Source of the DNA: Tethya wilhelma
Lineage: Eukaryota; Porifera; Demospongiae; Tethyida; Tethyidae
Assembly: GCA_964030475.1 (NCBI GenBank)
Contig: CAXIPT010000002.1
Coordinates: forward strand, 13,521,267 to 13,585,266
Length of the DNA stretch: 64,000 bases
Direction of reading: 5' to 3'
The position numbers and the translations under genes are program-made. Positions 10,321 to 22,849 of this stretch are shown one piece after another. Each line of letters opens with the position of its first letter. The stretch's first letter is position 1. The notes under the pieces are model-generated. The model was not told where the DNA came from. It saw only the letters and a list, made by a program, of their open reading frames with translations, and did not search any database.

Positions 10321-11482
10321 GTTGGGACATGTTGGCAGTCAGGTATAGTGCATATAGAGTTTACCCTGTAACTTTCTTCCGTGTTTTTTGTTCAAAAATA
10401 AATTTGCTAGGCTCTTTTCGTACATAGATATTTTTGGTAATTTTTTTTCTTGATTCCCTGTAGTTGTAGTAGAATTTAAGTATCTTATTGAATAATAAAT
10501 TTCATTTTATGAAGACATCAAAATCTGCCTTTAAATACATGGTATTAAAAAATACTTCTGGAATAGCTCCTAACCAATTCTGAACTTTTAAATTGATTTT
10601 TTGCTGATTTTTTTTTTTTTTACAGATTATGCTAGTTGGACAGCGCTTTTAAATATGTAGGTTACAACATGCGTACTGTAAAAAATATCTGCAGTGAAGC
10701 TGGTCAATTTGAAAAGTTACAGTGGCAAGCACTATAGTTTGTCTGTGGTCCAAGCCATATCTACTGCAGTATTTTCTACAAAAATTTCATGTTTGAAATA
10801 TTTTTTATCCAATGAAAGCAAATTATGATTTTTCAAAATTATCATATATCTGTAAATATTGCAAAATAGCATTAATTTTTGTGGAAGATGCTTTGAAGTA
10901 TTGTGGCATCGCAGTTTAGCATGAATATCAACAGTGGTTTACGGATAATATTATCTACACACATATATAAGTAATGGGTTTACAAATACGCAGTTGCTAT
11001 ATATGTCCGTGCACCTTAATATTACATACAAAATCGTATGTTCAGCCAGGAATTACCCTAAATTAATACTTTCAAACATAAATGTGGTACTTCAAGCTTT
11101 TTCTAAAATCATCATTGGAATGGCCTTAGCATGACAAAAACACTAGCTGCACATTGGGCCCCTGACATCATTTACATTGCTGCAGATGTGGAATCAAGGG
11201 AGCTATCTTCTCATTAACAAGTTTGTTTTGGCTATAAAATAATGATGGCCATCCTCCTAGCAAGGTGAGCAAGGGTTGCTTGTTTTTTAGCTTCTACACC
11301 ATTTGAGTTATATAAATCCCCAGCCAAAATTTCCATAGAGGGTGTGCATGTGACGTCAGCCATATCAGGTAACACCCCTAGCCACCATTTTGAGAGTCAA
11401 TTCTGCAACTGCAGCTGTGCGCACGCATACATCATCATAATGCATTCAGTTCTTGTGGATGTAGTTTGAGTCCAATAAAAGC
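10321..11482. other. AT-rich spacer
   Basis: No gene seen. The last ~150 bp before 11483 are less AT-rich and contain a palindromic TGACGTCA (CRE-type) site near 11351 and GCCACCATTTTG near 11391, which could be promoter elements for the THAP-like start. That is inference. Confidence 0.4.
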
Positions 11483-11560
11483 ATGGTTCATTCTTGTTGT
11501 GTCGCAGGCTGCACTAAGAAACAAAGAAAGAGGAGAGACCTATCTTTTCACTTGATATAA
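11483..11560 (+). CDS. THAP-like zinc-finger start, partial
   Basis: An ATG at 11483 opens MVHSCCVAGCTKKQRKRRDL followed by SFH, which fits the beginning of a THAP domain (C-x2-4-C near the N terminus, then a basic loop and F-H). THAP domains are DNA-binding C2CH fingers of transcription factors and P-element-like transposases. The frame stops after about 25 codons, and I could not find the C-terminal CxxH half downstream, so it is either a first exon whose partner I missed or a decayed remnant. The CRE-like and YY1-like strings just upstream suit a promoter. Confidence 0.35.
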   Translation: MVHSCCVAGCTKKQRKRRDLSFHLI

Positions 11561-12839
11561 TATATTGAGGAATACTGAAAAATACACTTGCATGGTGATT
11601 TCTTTCCACAATATAATGGTTTTTGTTTCTGATTACAGAATTACAATAGTTCATTATGTACTGGATCAGAAATGATCCATCTACTATCAGAAAGTGGAAT
11701 TGAAGTTCAATTCGACCGTCAGCTGCCAGGTATTGGCATCTTGACTTGCAGCCTCGAATTAAACTTAGAATATTTCGAGTCATTTGAGCTGCCCCAATAG
11801 TGCATTGGTAGCTGTGTTGAGTGGAGATGCCTTGAATGTAGTTTGACTTTGGATATGCCTTTAAATATAGTTAGAATTTTGAGTATGCCATGTACCACTT
11901 GATGATGTACCATTTATATACTACATAGTTTGTTGATGTCTCTATATGTTTTTACTGACAACTCTTATTTATACTGATCACTTGTACGTTGAGGCCTCTC
12001 ATTAATTCACTATTAACCATAAGTTTGTTTATGACTCATTTGCTGATCACTTTTAATACTAACCGTAATAAGTTATCATAATTATTACCTAGACTGTATT
12101 TTCAGTTACTTTGGCCAATTAGCTACTGTAACCACTGTGATTGCTGCTGAGACATTATAATAGGTTTGCTCGGCAAAAGAGCTTTTCTAGCTGGATTGAT
12201 GTGGGTATCATGCCAACTGATTGCAGCTTGGTTAGAGCGCAAAGAGGGGTAGGTGTCACCAATGTACAAGGAACCCAACATGCAGTATTTGCTTGTGCTT
12301 CACGTAGAGTTAGTATAGGCTTGGGATACGTATCTGCCAAATGTGATGAGATGTTGTGCAAGCTCTGATTAATATGTCACACTAAAAATTGTGAGCTTTC
12401 AGATTCTTGTAAGGATGTGTTTTGACAGGCAGGCCTCAGATGATTATGTTTCTCAAAACAAGTGGGAGTGAACCATCTTCGTCTCAAACTCCTCAGACTT
12501 TTAGTGTAGCAACTATAGATTCCTCCCCAGACCAATTGACCCAGCTTGAACAAGAGATCCACCTCCAGTAGTGGGAGAGATCTCATCAAGAGACTCTGCA
12601 TGAACAAGAGATTCACCTCTGGCAGTGAACACTCAAGAGCAAGGAACAGATGATGCATACGCTCACAGAGGACCAGCGGTATACACATGAAGCAAGCTCC
12701 AGCAATACTGTTGGTGAGATACCTATATAGTACTCTGTCACAGGAACAGAAACGTGCCTTCCGACAGCAGATGGGCCAAGGAAGCAGAGACGAAGACAGT
12801 GGTGTGTCGACTGAAAACCTTATCCACTTCAATTTTTAA
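11561..12839. other. No supported gene
   Basis: Mixed-composition sequence. From about 12380 to 12830 it becomes rich in glutamine/glutamate codons in the + direction (runs like QLEQEIHLQ and QEQ with stops). This could be decayed gag or spacer of the Ty3 element that follows, but no domain is recognisable. Confidence 0.35.
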
Positions 12840-13740
12840 CTATAATGAGCTGCAAGAGTTTTAAGAACAAGATGATACGCTGGCTAAGATAAGAGAGGCT
12901 GCAGATGGTCATCCCAACTCAGCGGGCATTGGCTTCTTTAAGAAGGAGGGGCTGGTCTATAGGAAGTGGACTCTGCCAGGTCATGGTGAGGAATCTGAGA
13001 TTGAACAACTTGTTTCGCCCAAACCTTGTAGGAAGGTGTTAGAATTGGGACACGAGATACCGTTGGCAGGTCATCTTGGAGTGGAGAAGACTAGGCAGTG
13101 CATACTTCATTGTTTCTATTGGCCTACTGTCTTCAAGGACATAGAAGCACAGATGCAGTACATGTATAGCAGAGGAGCCCATCTTAGAGTTTGCATGTGT
13201 TGGAGTTCCTCAAGAAATCCTGACAGATCAGGGTAAAATTTCGTCTCTCAGTAATTAGCTCAGCTATATTGCCGGCTACACATTCATCCAATCTGCATGA
13301 GCCCCTATCATCCACAGACAGATGGACTCATCTAGCGATTCAACCAAACCCTCAAGAGTATGCTGAGGAAAGCAGCCACTGAGGAAGGAAAGAAGTAGGA
13401 TAGGCTGGTGCCCTATAGTTTATTCGCATACAGAGAGGTGCCTCAGGCCTCCACAGGGTTTCACCCTTCGAGTTGCTTTACGGTTGAGATGTGACAGGAC
13501 CACTATATGTGTTGAAGGAGTCATGGGAAACAAGCCAAAGGAGTGATGATAGTGTTGTTTCCTATGTCCTCTCAACCCGGGAAAAGATGCTGAGATGACA
13601 GAGGGAACATGACAATCTGTCCAAAGCCCAAGCCAGGTAGAAGATCTGGTACAACAAGAAGGCAAGAGTTCACGAGTTTCAGCCTGGAGACCCATAATGA
13701 ATAGGAGTCTGACTAGAAGCAACAGAGTGAACCCCTACAG
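12840..13740 (+). pseudogene. Ty3/gypsy integrase pseudogene
   Basis: Translation in shifting frames gives the integrase zinc region (GHLGVEKTRQ, then HCFYWPTVFKDIEA at about 13070-13145), then after frame breaks YHPQTDGLI and RFNQTLKSMLRKAATEEG (about 13300-13390), then FAYREVPQASTGFHP near 13430-13470, the usual order in Ty3/gypsy (Metaviridae) integrases. The stretch carrying the central catalytic residues is reduced and several stops interrupt the frame. It is a decayed copy; reverse transcriptase is not recognisable upstream. Confidence 0.8.
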
Positions 13741-15225
13741 ACTGCCGCTTGGGAACCTATAAAAGGTAGTGATTGCGAGAGACTAGTAATCCAGATTCAA
13801 GTATACACTATTTCATTCTGTTGCAAGAGAGCAAGTTATGAACCCTGGACCATGTGCTTGCAACCCCACGACCAGAACTGCGATCTTGCCGCAGTTTTCA
13901 AGTGATAATCATACCCACTTCGCTTCCCCACGTTCACAGTTTTTGTCAGCTATATGGTGTTGTCTTCTTACAGCCTCACTTGCGCTTTCGTCAGCACATC
14001 CCACTCAAAATCGACAGTAGTTTTTCAAAACTCACCTTCTTGCAAGAACTAGATCAGCTAGCTGTGCAAACTGTTCATGCCAAGACAAAGAGCAACAACA
14101 TGTGGGCAACTGGCATTTTCAAGAACAGGTTGCAATGCCATAACAATTCAAGTGCTGGTTGCGCTACTACTGAAAGCTTTTCTAGCAACATTCTACAGAA
14201 GTAGTACACCACATATCTATATTAGCAACTTTTGTTGGAAGGTATTCTATCTGCTATTCACAGCGTGATGAAGAAATACCATGGAGCATTAATGTAAAGA
14301 GTTTTATTGACAAAAAAGGAAGAGAAAGGTTCTAGATGCTTCAATCTACTAGCTCTTTTTACTTACAAAAACGGGTGACTCCTTCCCAAGAAAAAAGTGT
14401 CTTTATAATACTATCTGGCAGCAACGACTCTTATTTTGATGCAAAAGAATTTTAAGGTAAAGAAAACAAAAAAGATTTGAAGTTTCTGGACAGTTTGCCA
14501 AGTGAGGCCTGTGCTCAATATTCGGTGAGCAGTACCTTATTCTGTTTCCTTATTTACTGTTATCAGCATCCATTAATCGTTATTAAGCATTAACTTCTGG
14601 TGATCTGGTCTTAATTCTATGATCCAAGAAGCAATTTAGCACTGTCAGTTTTTTGTACCTTTTTCCCCTTCAACTGTAGTGACTGTGACTTCCAACAAAT
14701 TAGTTGCAGCTCCTCAAGAGGTCAGCATGTGTCGGTAATGGTCGCTGCTGAAAAATTTTTAGCAGCAAAAATTTCCCAATCTACAGTATATTGTTGTGGT
14801 GCGCAATTCATTATGACTTAGTGTACAATCAATGGTATAGGTCCTTAGGTTCCTGAAGCCAGATGTTAAGCGGTAAGGTGGTATTCTTGTGGTGGCTATT
14901 AGCCTAGAAGAAGCAAGTTACTACTACTGCCCAGTAGATGCTGAGAACCCATGTCAAGAAAATTGCATGGACAGACAAATGTGTCATTGGATTTCCTCAG
15001 TGACACTAGTCAAGATAGGAAAGTGAGGCCAAGGAAAAATGACAAGAAGAAAAAATGTATTATCACCCACCCACCACCCAAACATCCCAAAAGAGTTGCT
15101 CCAGCTCCTGTATCAAGGTAGCAACCACACAAGCATCTGTATATAAATCCTGTACATAGTATAATTATACTCATATTTAAAATAAAATGTGATGTTTTCG
15201 GGCCTCAATAGTTGCTGGAATTGGG
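13741..15225. other. No supported gene
   Basis: Short open frames occur (e.g. 13838-14268), but none resembles a known domain and they overlap in several frames. The first part may be the 3' region of the Ty3 copy. Confidence 0.35.
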
Positions 15226-15707
15226 GTGGACTCAGAGGAGAAGATGGAGGGTCAAGAGCAGGGGAGACATGACAAGCAACAGAATGAGAGACGAGAGAAG
15301 GAGAAACTGGTGGACTCAGAGGATAAGATGGAGGGCCAAAAAAATGAGTGGGACAGGCAAGAAAAGGAGAGACTAGAGAAGAAGAGACAAGAGAAGCAAC
15401 AGAAGGAAAGGCAGGAGGCAGGAGAAAAACAATTAAGAGAGCCAAATGAAGAGAGAAAAGAGAGGCAACAAGACAAGAGAGGCAACTCTCAGATCAAATC
15501 AAGAGAGCTTTGGCTCTGGTGAAGCCCCAACCAAATAAAGAAGTTGGTCCTCCTATGATAATAAGCAGGCTGAAGAGAAAGAAGAGCATTAATCTATTTT
15601 GGATTCAATATGACTGCTGTGATCAGTGGCACCATTGTTTTTGTGTAGGCCTCACTCCCAAACAGGCAGAGGAGATGCAAGTTAAGAACTGCACCTTATG
15701 CAGCTAG
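15226..15707 (+). CDS. Charged region plus degenerate PHD-finger half
   Basis: Two adjacent open stretches. 15226-15522 is a highly charged E/K/R/Q-rich segment (repeating QEKERLEKKRQEKQQKERQ) likely to form a long single helix or coiled coil. 15510-15707, in another frame, ends in FWIQYDCCDQWHHCFCVGLT and CTLC, the C-terminal half of a PHD zinc finger (WIQCDxCxxWYHxxCVGL...CxxC). The first expected Cys of this half is Tyr, and the first half of the finger is not visible. PHD fingers bind histone tails but also occur in retrotransposon and transposase proteins. The stop at 15705 follows directly. It could be two exons of a diverged host gene or a transposon relic. Confidence 0.4.
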
Positions 15708-16079
15708 GACTTGCATACCTCTTAGCGTAGAGCTACACTTTACAGGCTGTGATAAATTAAGCTAATCTTTGTTTTTTCTTTACTCAGTTGAAGTGATAAC
15801 AATAATGTATTTGCATTAGTAAAGTTCTGATAGTTAAGATGGACTTGCATGAACTTTGTGTAATTATATGTGGGTAGGAGTGGCTGCTGCATTGGGTATC
15901 AATATAAACCACTGCATGAGAACCATTGATAACCATTGAGAACCACATTGAAGACATGTCATCTTGATGCAAATCTTTAGTTTAATTGAAGTACAGTTAT
16001 GCGCAGAGCTTTCTTTTCATGTTGGATTAACTAGTTGGCGTGTTATTACATTTGAATTCTCTGGGTTTGTCATCTATAG

Positions 16080-16261
16080 ATTCCAGTAAAGAAAGTGATG
16101 GGATGGAAGAGGTTGAGATTGGAGATTCTTTGTCACCCTCTTCCTTTACACCAGCCATTTCAGCAGCCTCTGATGCATCAAGGAGTACTGGCACTCGCAA
16201 TTCTAGTGATGGCGAGGGGGCCCCATTTCTCCCGTTTTGCCAGAAGAGGGTCCTTCCACAG
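16080..16261 (+). CDS. Possible internal exon, Ser/acid-rich
   Basis: An acceptor-like TCTATAG precedes an open stretch encoding SSKESDGMEEVEIGDSLSPS and more Ser/Thr-rich sequence. It ends at CTTCCACAG followed by GTAATT, a good donor. It lies ~370 bp downstream of the PHD-like stretch on the same strand and could belong to that gene. No domain is recognised. Confidence 0.3.
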
Positions 16262-19200
16262 GTAATTCTAGGACTCCTAAAAAGAGACTTTTACCATAAT
16301 TCCTCCCACCAATGTAGAGTAACAGTCTATTGGAAAGTAAGGAGCTTCCTGACCATCAGTTGGATGACAGAAACAATGGTGATAATAATCCAGAGGAAAG
16401 TTTCACAGTTAAATACCCTCTTGACAATTAAGAGGGGCTCATAGGGTTGGGGTTCTATAGAGATTCATGGGCTGGAGGTTATACGAGTACTGCATCATAA
16501 ACTATGGGATTTGGATTCATTCATAAGTTGAATGCACATACAGACAGTTAGAAAAGCTTAAATAATATGGAGTAGTTGTTGCTTTTTCATATTTATGTTA
16601 CAAACTCAACACAAGTAAATGTGACTTGGATAGACTTTGACCCCCTTAGACCCATGACCTTTACTCCATGATCACCTACTGGTTAATACAATCATTATTC
16701 TGCTTGATATAAAATACGTAAGGGCGATCATGTAGGGTAGAATCCAACAATCAATCACTGCAAGAAGAACAAGCATGGCATCTTTGCTAGATAGAGATCT
16801 AGTTCATTCTCGCAGTACTTCGACTGGGTTTGACCAGAGATGAACTGTAGTACACTCGTTTACTTTCTGTACTATGACTACACTACAAAAACATCAACTT
16901 TTTATCGTCCTGTACTGTAAATTGACTCCACCATTTGCTGTCTCAGCTAGCTGAACGTTAGGGACCAGCACATTAGTCGAGAATTTCTTTAAAAATAATA
17001 GGATGTGTTGCAAGAGAAATTATATTAGGCACAGATTCATGAAAATCTGCGGATTACGTCATATAACTGCTCACGTAATAGGCAAATGCTTCCAGGTATA
17101 GTGCCTCAAACAAATTTTCTGGAAGATAATGTTGATCTACAGTAATGTTACAATACAATAAGCAAAGTTTATAGTTTTTTATGCACTTTTAGTTCATTAT
17201 TGTGTTAGTATAAATGAGAATATTGGGTGCATGATAAAAGAATAACGTAGTTTGAGATAATTTTTCGCGTTGAAAATATTCCGTACGTTAAGTGTTTAAC
17301 TTTCGTACATGTGTAGTGCCCGCATTAATATTGGTAATGGGTCGTCAAAATATCGAGTGTTTAATTTTCGCACACGGCGGCAACGCGTACAAAAATTTCC
17401 CCAATGCGAATATTAGTCAAATTAATATTTAGTAATTTATGTAAAGAATTGGAGGAATGAATATTAGGGAGAAAAAAAAGGAATAATGTGCAGATCCCTA
17501 TACTGAGTGTAGCTTGTAGCTCCCTATTTCCCTGCAGATGCATCACTAGGGTTGTAGTCATTTGGGCAGAGCAACTGGTGAAAGTTGACTTGTCATGTTA
17601 ACCATACTATTTTTACTTTAGGGATCAACTTCAATTAGCCAACAAGTACGAATTTTCACTTTGGCACCCAGTCCACCTTTCAGTCTTGATTGTGCAGATA
17701 GTCTCAAATGTCATTTGTGAATCTCTCAGTGTACTGGAATAGACAGCATACATGACTTATTTTAGAAGATACGATCTTGAAAGGTGATACCCACTTTGCC
17801 TAATGTGTCTCCTGTTTCTGAACAAGAGTAAGTTAATTTCTCAGTATAAAAAGAACAAGTTTCACATATCTGAAAAGAAGCATCTACAAGACAACTCATC
17901 GGGATTTTTCATGAATTACCTTACTATGTTTCTAAGAGATATATACAGTGAATTGTAATGTGACATGGCCTTAATGAAAGAACCTGCCCCAAGATCTGAT
18001 TTGGCTGTTTTGGTTTTACTTCAGAAAATGGCTGCACCAGTGAGTATAGAATAAATGTGTCACTTAATGAATGGTCTAGCCTTCATTTCACTTTTCCATT
18101 TCAATTCTCCTTGTGTCATACTTATGGGAGCTCCGATGGCTGTAGTCATGTCACATGGACAGCACACGGCCATGGCGCTAGTCAACTTGAGAAGTGGAGC
18201 ACTCAGACAAAGCGAGATATCAAAGTTGCTGTTGACGGTTCGTTTAATATACTGGGAGTTTCAATATACAAAGTGGAACAGAATGAAATGGCAGTGCATG
18301 TGTTGTCTGGTCAGGATGTCTTTAAATTTGTAAATCAACAATATTTCAATTATTGCCCATCTGCGCTGCTGGAACAGAAACAAAACAAGACAAAACTGTG
18401 AAACAAGCTGTAATAATAGGCTCTTCTACTTTCAGTGAACATTGACCAAGTTTCAAAACTACATTCTAAGGGTATTCAGTTGTCATGTGAATATACTAGT
18501 GAAACCAACAAGAGAAAGTGGAAGAACAAACTACTTTATTGATGGATAGCAAATGGAATTTCCTTCTTTGATACCCCCAGTGTATTGTGGCTGTAGCTGT
18601 TAAGGAGGCTCATTGTATTGCTAAATGGCAAGTCAATTCAATCCTGACTGCTATGTTGGGCAACTTAATTCAAGACAAAATCAGATTTGCTCTGTTTGCA
18701 TGTTACCAATTTTTATTGTGATTCAAATCACCAACAATGTAATTTTTTTGTTAGGCAGAGCATGCTATTTCGTGAAAAAACTCAGTAACTGTTGAGTTTG
18801 GTGATGCCGACATGGTTGCCATGCAGTAACCAATCAAATTTCAGGTATGCGATTTCTAATTTATGTACACTCAGAGCAAATTGGTTTAGTACATTTTCCC
18901 TATATTATGTCACACCTACTGGAAGTGAGAGTATCAAATCGTAAGATTGTTTTTCATTCCTACTACTATGAAGCATCTGAGAAGCAATCAACAGCACTCT
19001 CTTCATTTCATCAGACAGCAGTGACAATGGAGTTCACTAAAACCTAGCATGGTGGCAGGTTTCTACTGTACCAGGACTACAGCTACATAATCAACAGATG
19101 AGGAAAAGATGGTGTAGTCTATTAGATATGCAAACAGAGCCAAAGCTCGAACAAGTGCCCTGGAACAGTGACCACTGTACCAGTAGATTAGCTGATCAAC

Positions 19201-20482
19201 GTCAGCAATACCCACAATCATGCTCCAAATGAAGCACAAGTTAAGCCATCTAAGTATACATCTTTGAAGCAGCTAGCAGCAGCACCAACTTGATCTGCCC
19301 ATTCATCCTTCACACCTGGTGATGCTCCATCCACATCAATCACAAGAAGATGAGACAAGAGAGTTGGAGATTGAATGTGTGGAGAAAGATTTATGAACCT
19401 TAAATAAGGAACATAATATGGCTGAGGGTACATTAGGACTTGACAGAGATGACTTAAGTCGCTAACTATTGTACTTCACTACATTTATTATCAAAGCTCA
19501 ATATATATATATATGAGACTTACTTGCTGAAATCATCGGAGAGACTGATTACACTGTGCATGAGAGGAAAGCAACCTTTCAAACGAACGGTAGGTATTTT
19601 CCTGATACCCTAAATGCCAAGCCTGGTGGAAACAGCTTTTGATGCATAATACAGCATGAAATGGAAGATTCAGAAGATGGTGTTCAGTATTTGAGTAGAT
19701 AACGGTATAATACAAGTGCTAAAGGAGAGAGGAAAGTATCATGAGGGAGTAAAGCTTGAGGATATGCAACGAGAACTGCCAAGTCACACAGATTTATAAG
19801 AAAACCAAAATTGAACACTACTTCAACAACAGAAGGGATATACTTGCATATTCCTACCCAATTAAACCCAATAGAGAGAGTCTCGGCACAATCCAAAAGA
19901 TACAATCGAGCTCACTACTGAAATCTAGGACTTCTGTTTGGAACATCCAAGGCTTCTCAGGAGAGACATAACTTGAGAAAACAAGTTAAGAAAATGAAGA
20001 AAGTTTATACATCTCATCACCAAGTCGGCACTGATGACTTTAGAAATGATAGATTTGACATAATTATTATTTTATCTGTACATATTTGTTTAGCATGTTA
20101 TATTCTATTTTAATTTTGGGGTATTTTTATCTAATGCAGTATAATTTTATACTTAAAAGATTTTGAATGCTTAATTCGCTAAAAAAATTAACATTGGTTT
20201 TTCAGAAAAATTTCCATAGTTACGTAGTGACCACATTCATTAATTCATGTTTGTTTACGTTTATTTACTTAGTTTTGTAATTATCTGCATGCAATTCTTG
20301 GTCACACTTTTCCACCTGTCTAATGATTTTACTATCACTACCATCATACCTTTGATGCCTTGAGGTTCTTATTCACCATTCACCTATCTACTTAACACCT
20401 GTACCACATTCTTTTACTTTTGCTTTCTGTCTAGGGTATTCTTAGGTACATTACACTATTTTTAATAACTTGTGGATTTTTG
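16262..20482. other. Long stretch without recognised genes
   Basis: AT-rich. Open frames at 18055-18401 and 18847-19047 are short and match nothing I know. Around 17250-17400 there is TTTTCG-rich, CGTAC/CGCG-rich sequence resembling the palindromic MITE at 44884-45087, and it may be a decayed copy. I see no other structure. Confidence 0.4.
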
Positions 20483-20490
20483 TATAAATA
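20483..20490 (+). promoter_or_regulatory. TATA-like box upstream of gag
   Basis: TATAAATA about 130 bp before the gag ATG at 20617. A string beginning TTGGTGCATGACTCTGATG at 20591 resembles the start of a Ty3/gypsy primer-binding site, so the intervening stretch may be the end of an LTR. LTR ends were not delimited. Confidence 0.3.
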
Positions 20491-20616
20491 GTCAGAGTTT
20501 GTAGCTACTACACTTCACCAATTTCTCTCATGCAAAATTGCATTCAATTCTGATTAAGGTTCGTTAGTAGTACACCTCTCAACTACTACATTGGTGCATG
20601 ACTCTGATGTGATACG

Positions 20617-21069
20617 ATGGAAGACGAAGTCAAAGAAAAAAAGATGCTCGCAACCTGTGACGGAGACAGTGTTGCCTCTCCAGGAGTCGTCGAGCCAGCT
20701 CCTCCTACCTCCAGTTTCGTCTCAGCCGTCAGTCTCAAACTGCCACCATTCTGGCCTGCAGACCCAGAAGTCTGGTTCACTCAAGTTGAGGCACAATTCA
20801 CCACAAGGGGCATCACGGTGCAGAAGATCATGTTTGACTACGTTGTCAGCTCCCTCAGTCCACAGTTCGCTACAGAAGTGCGGGACCTACTCCTCAAACC
20901 TCCTACTGAGACTCCTTACATAACCCTTAAGACGGAGCTCATCAAACGCACAGCAGCCTCAAAGCAACGAAAACTCCAGCAGCTTGGTGGTCAGTGGATG
21001 GTGGTCAGAAAAGCACTAAAAGCGCTGAAAGTATTGACCTATACTGTAGCACTTTTTCTGATGATGTAA
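20617..21069 (+). pseudogene. Ty3/gypsy-type gag fragment
   Basis: A 150-codon frame. Residues ~35-125 match the start of a common metazoan Ty3/gypsy gag: [20 protein letters not shown], then [21 protein letters not shown], a region ending in [17 protein letters not shown]. Gag would form the particle shell. After about residue 128 the family similarity stops and the frame drifts into unrelated sequence, so it is 3' truncated. The rest of gag, protease and RT do not follow; a LINE fragment lies next to it instead. Confidence 0.7.
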
Positions 21070-21189
21070 TGATTATCTTATAGACCTTGTGGTCATCAAT
21101 TTTAAACTTTTATAAAGCAGCAAGTTGTGTACATTGAGTTAAAATGATCAATATGCACTAAGGAACTTAAAGTTATAACATTGGCAACA

Positions 21190-21905
21190 AGGTTACCAAC
21201 ATGCTACTTCGGCCACCATGTTAAAGCTCTACTTGTCATGCATTCGACCTGATTTAGAATATGCAGTACAAGTCTGGTCCCCACATCAAATTGGTCACTC
21301 TGACTCTTTGGAATCTGTACAAAAATTTGCTCTCAGGGTTTGTACAAGAAAATGGAACAGTGACTACAGCTCTTTACTTAGTCAATGCAACATTCCAAGT
21401 ATTGCTAAAAGAAGAAAGATCTCAAGGCTCTGCCTTCTATATAATATCCTCAGCAATCCTCAGTTTCTTGCTCAATCTCCAATTGAATTTAGAGAAAACA
21501 TTAGAAGCACTAGTCTAAGATCATCAAACAATCGTGTTCTTAAAGTACCATTTGCAAGAACTAATAGTTTCTACTACTCTTTCTTTTGTGACGTACCCCG
21601 AATCTGGAACTCTCTGCCAACTAATGTAGTTGCTGCTGCCAATGTGACACAATTTAAGACTAGACTGTATAGTCTTGTTTGTTAACCTTGAACTTATCTT
21701 GCTGAAATTGTTTAGTTATTGTTGGTTGTACTCTCTTCAGTCTTAAAGTTTAATTAATTAATGTATTTGTTGTATTTTATCTGTAATAATTCTAGTTAGT
21801 AATGTAGGATTCACACTTTGTATTAGCAATAGACATTATGCTATTTGTGAATTCTTGCCTTATGCAAATTATTATAAACAAAAAAAACAACAACAAAAAA
21901 AAAAG
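21190..21905 (+). mobile_element. 5'-truncated non-LTR retrotransposon (LINE), CR1/Jockey-like
   Basis: The frame ending at 21685 encodes the last ~160 residues of a LINE reverse-transcriptase protein: KLYLSCIRPDLEYAVQVWSP, the RRKISRLCLLYNI helix and the terminal IWNSLPTNVVAAANVTQFKT...SLVC block. These are typical for the C terminus just after the RT thumb. A ~200-bp 3' UTR follows and ends in an A-rich tail with CAA interruptions at about 21875-21905. Upstream similarity extends to about 21190 and then stops, the usual 5' truncation of LINE insertions. Confidence 0.85.
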
Positions 21906-21913
21906 GATCAAGT

Positions 21914-22270
21914 ATGGCAACTTACAGCAGCATTTCTAAGTTTAACAGCAGCAACAAACACTGGCAGTCTTACGTCGAGAGGCTGCAAGAGTATTATTTC
22001 ACTGCCAATGGAGTGGAAGATGCAGACAAGCAACATGCTATTCTGCTAAGTGTATGTTGAGCTGAAACCTACAAGCTAATTCACAGTCTATTGGTATACC
22101 TGGAAAGCCAAACGACAAGTCATTTGGTGAAATTAAGAAGCTCTTGTGTGACCACTACCAACCACAACCCTCAATAATTGTACAAATGTACACATTTAAC
22201 TCATCTCTCAGAAGGAAGGAGAGTCGTTACCAGAATACGAGAGGCAGAGTCAACGCCATTCAGAGTGTTG
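21914..22270 (+). pseudogene. Second, different gag pseudogene
   Basis: ATG at 21914, directly after the LINE tail, opens a gag of another Ty3/gypsy lineage: HWQSYVERLQEYYFTANGV, ADKQHAILLSVC, an in-frame TGA at about 22058 where Gly is usual, ETYKLIHSL, and after a frame change KPNDKSFGEIKKLLCDHYQP and IVQMYTFNSSLRRKE. The order matches the conserved N-terminal half of that gag. Stops and frameshift make it inactive, and nothing of the pol region follows. Confidence 0.7.
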
Positions 22271-22849
22271 GTATATGAATGTCTGTTGACAAAAGTTCTA
22301 GAGGGAATATATTGAATTTTTTTCCTGCTCTGAATAATATCTGCATAGCAATTGCTTACCTTACGGGACCAGTGCTTGAAGTGAATTTATTCCTTTTGTT
22401 GTATTGTCTATAGCCTAGTATTGTGTAGCCAAAGATGCCCTCAGAGAGGAGATACCTTCAATAATTTTGAAAAAGGGTTATGTCAACTGTATACCCAATG
22501 CATGCCGTCTAGTCACCTATCACTAGCCTCAGTATACTCGTGATAAGATAATTTATAGCTAGTTCCAAAGGTTTGTAGGTCCATCAACTATAATTGGACA
22601 AACACAAACAGGTTCTGTAATTCAACAAACTGTTTTCAAATTCCCCATTTTTTAAGAAAGCAAAGTTGGCTATGCAGCCTAACAGAGAGCTCGATGAGAC
22701 CTGCTTGCTCAGCCTAGAGATGGCCGAGATCCTTAATTAAAAATAATTGTTATCATCATTTTTTTTCTCCATTAGTTGTTTTTGGATAAAAATTGTTCGA
22801 TGAAAGGAAAGAACCCACACAAAAAAACACTCATTGTTATGAGAACTTA
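22271..22849. other. No supported gene
   Basis: AT-rich spacer between the gag relic and the satellite array. Nothing recognised. Confidence 0.4.

Noticed and set aside
18055..18401. Two overlapping ~100-codon frames
   Set aside because: No recognisable family and no clear splice or promoter context; cannot choose between frames.
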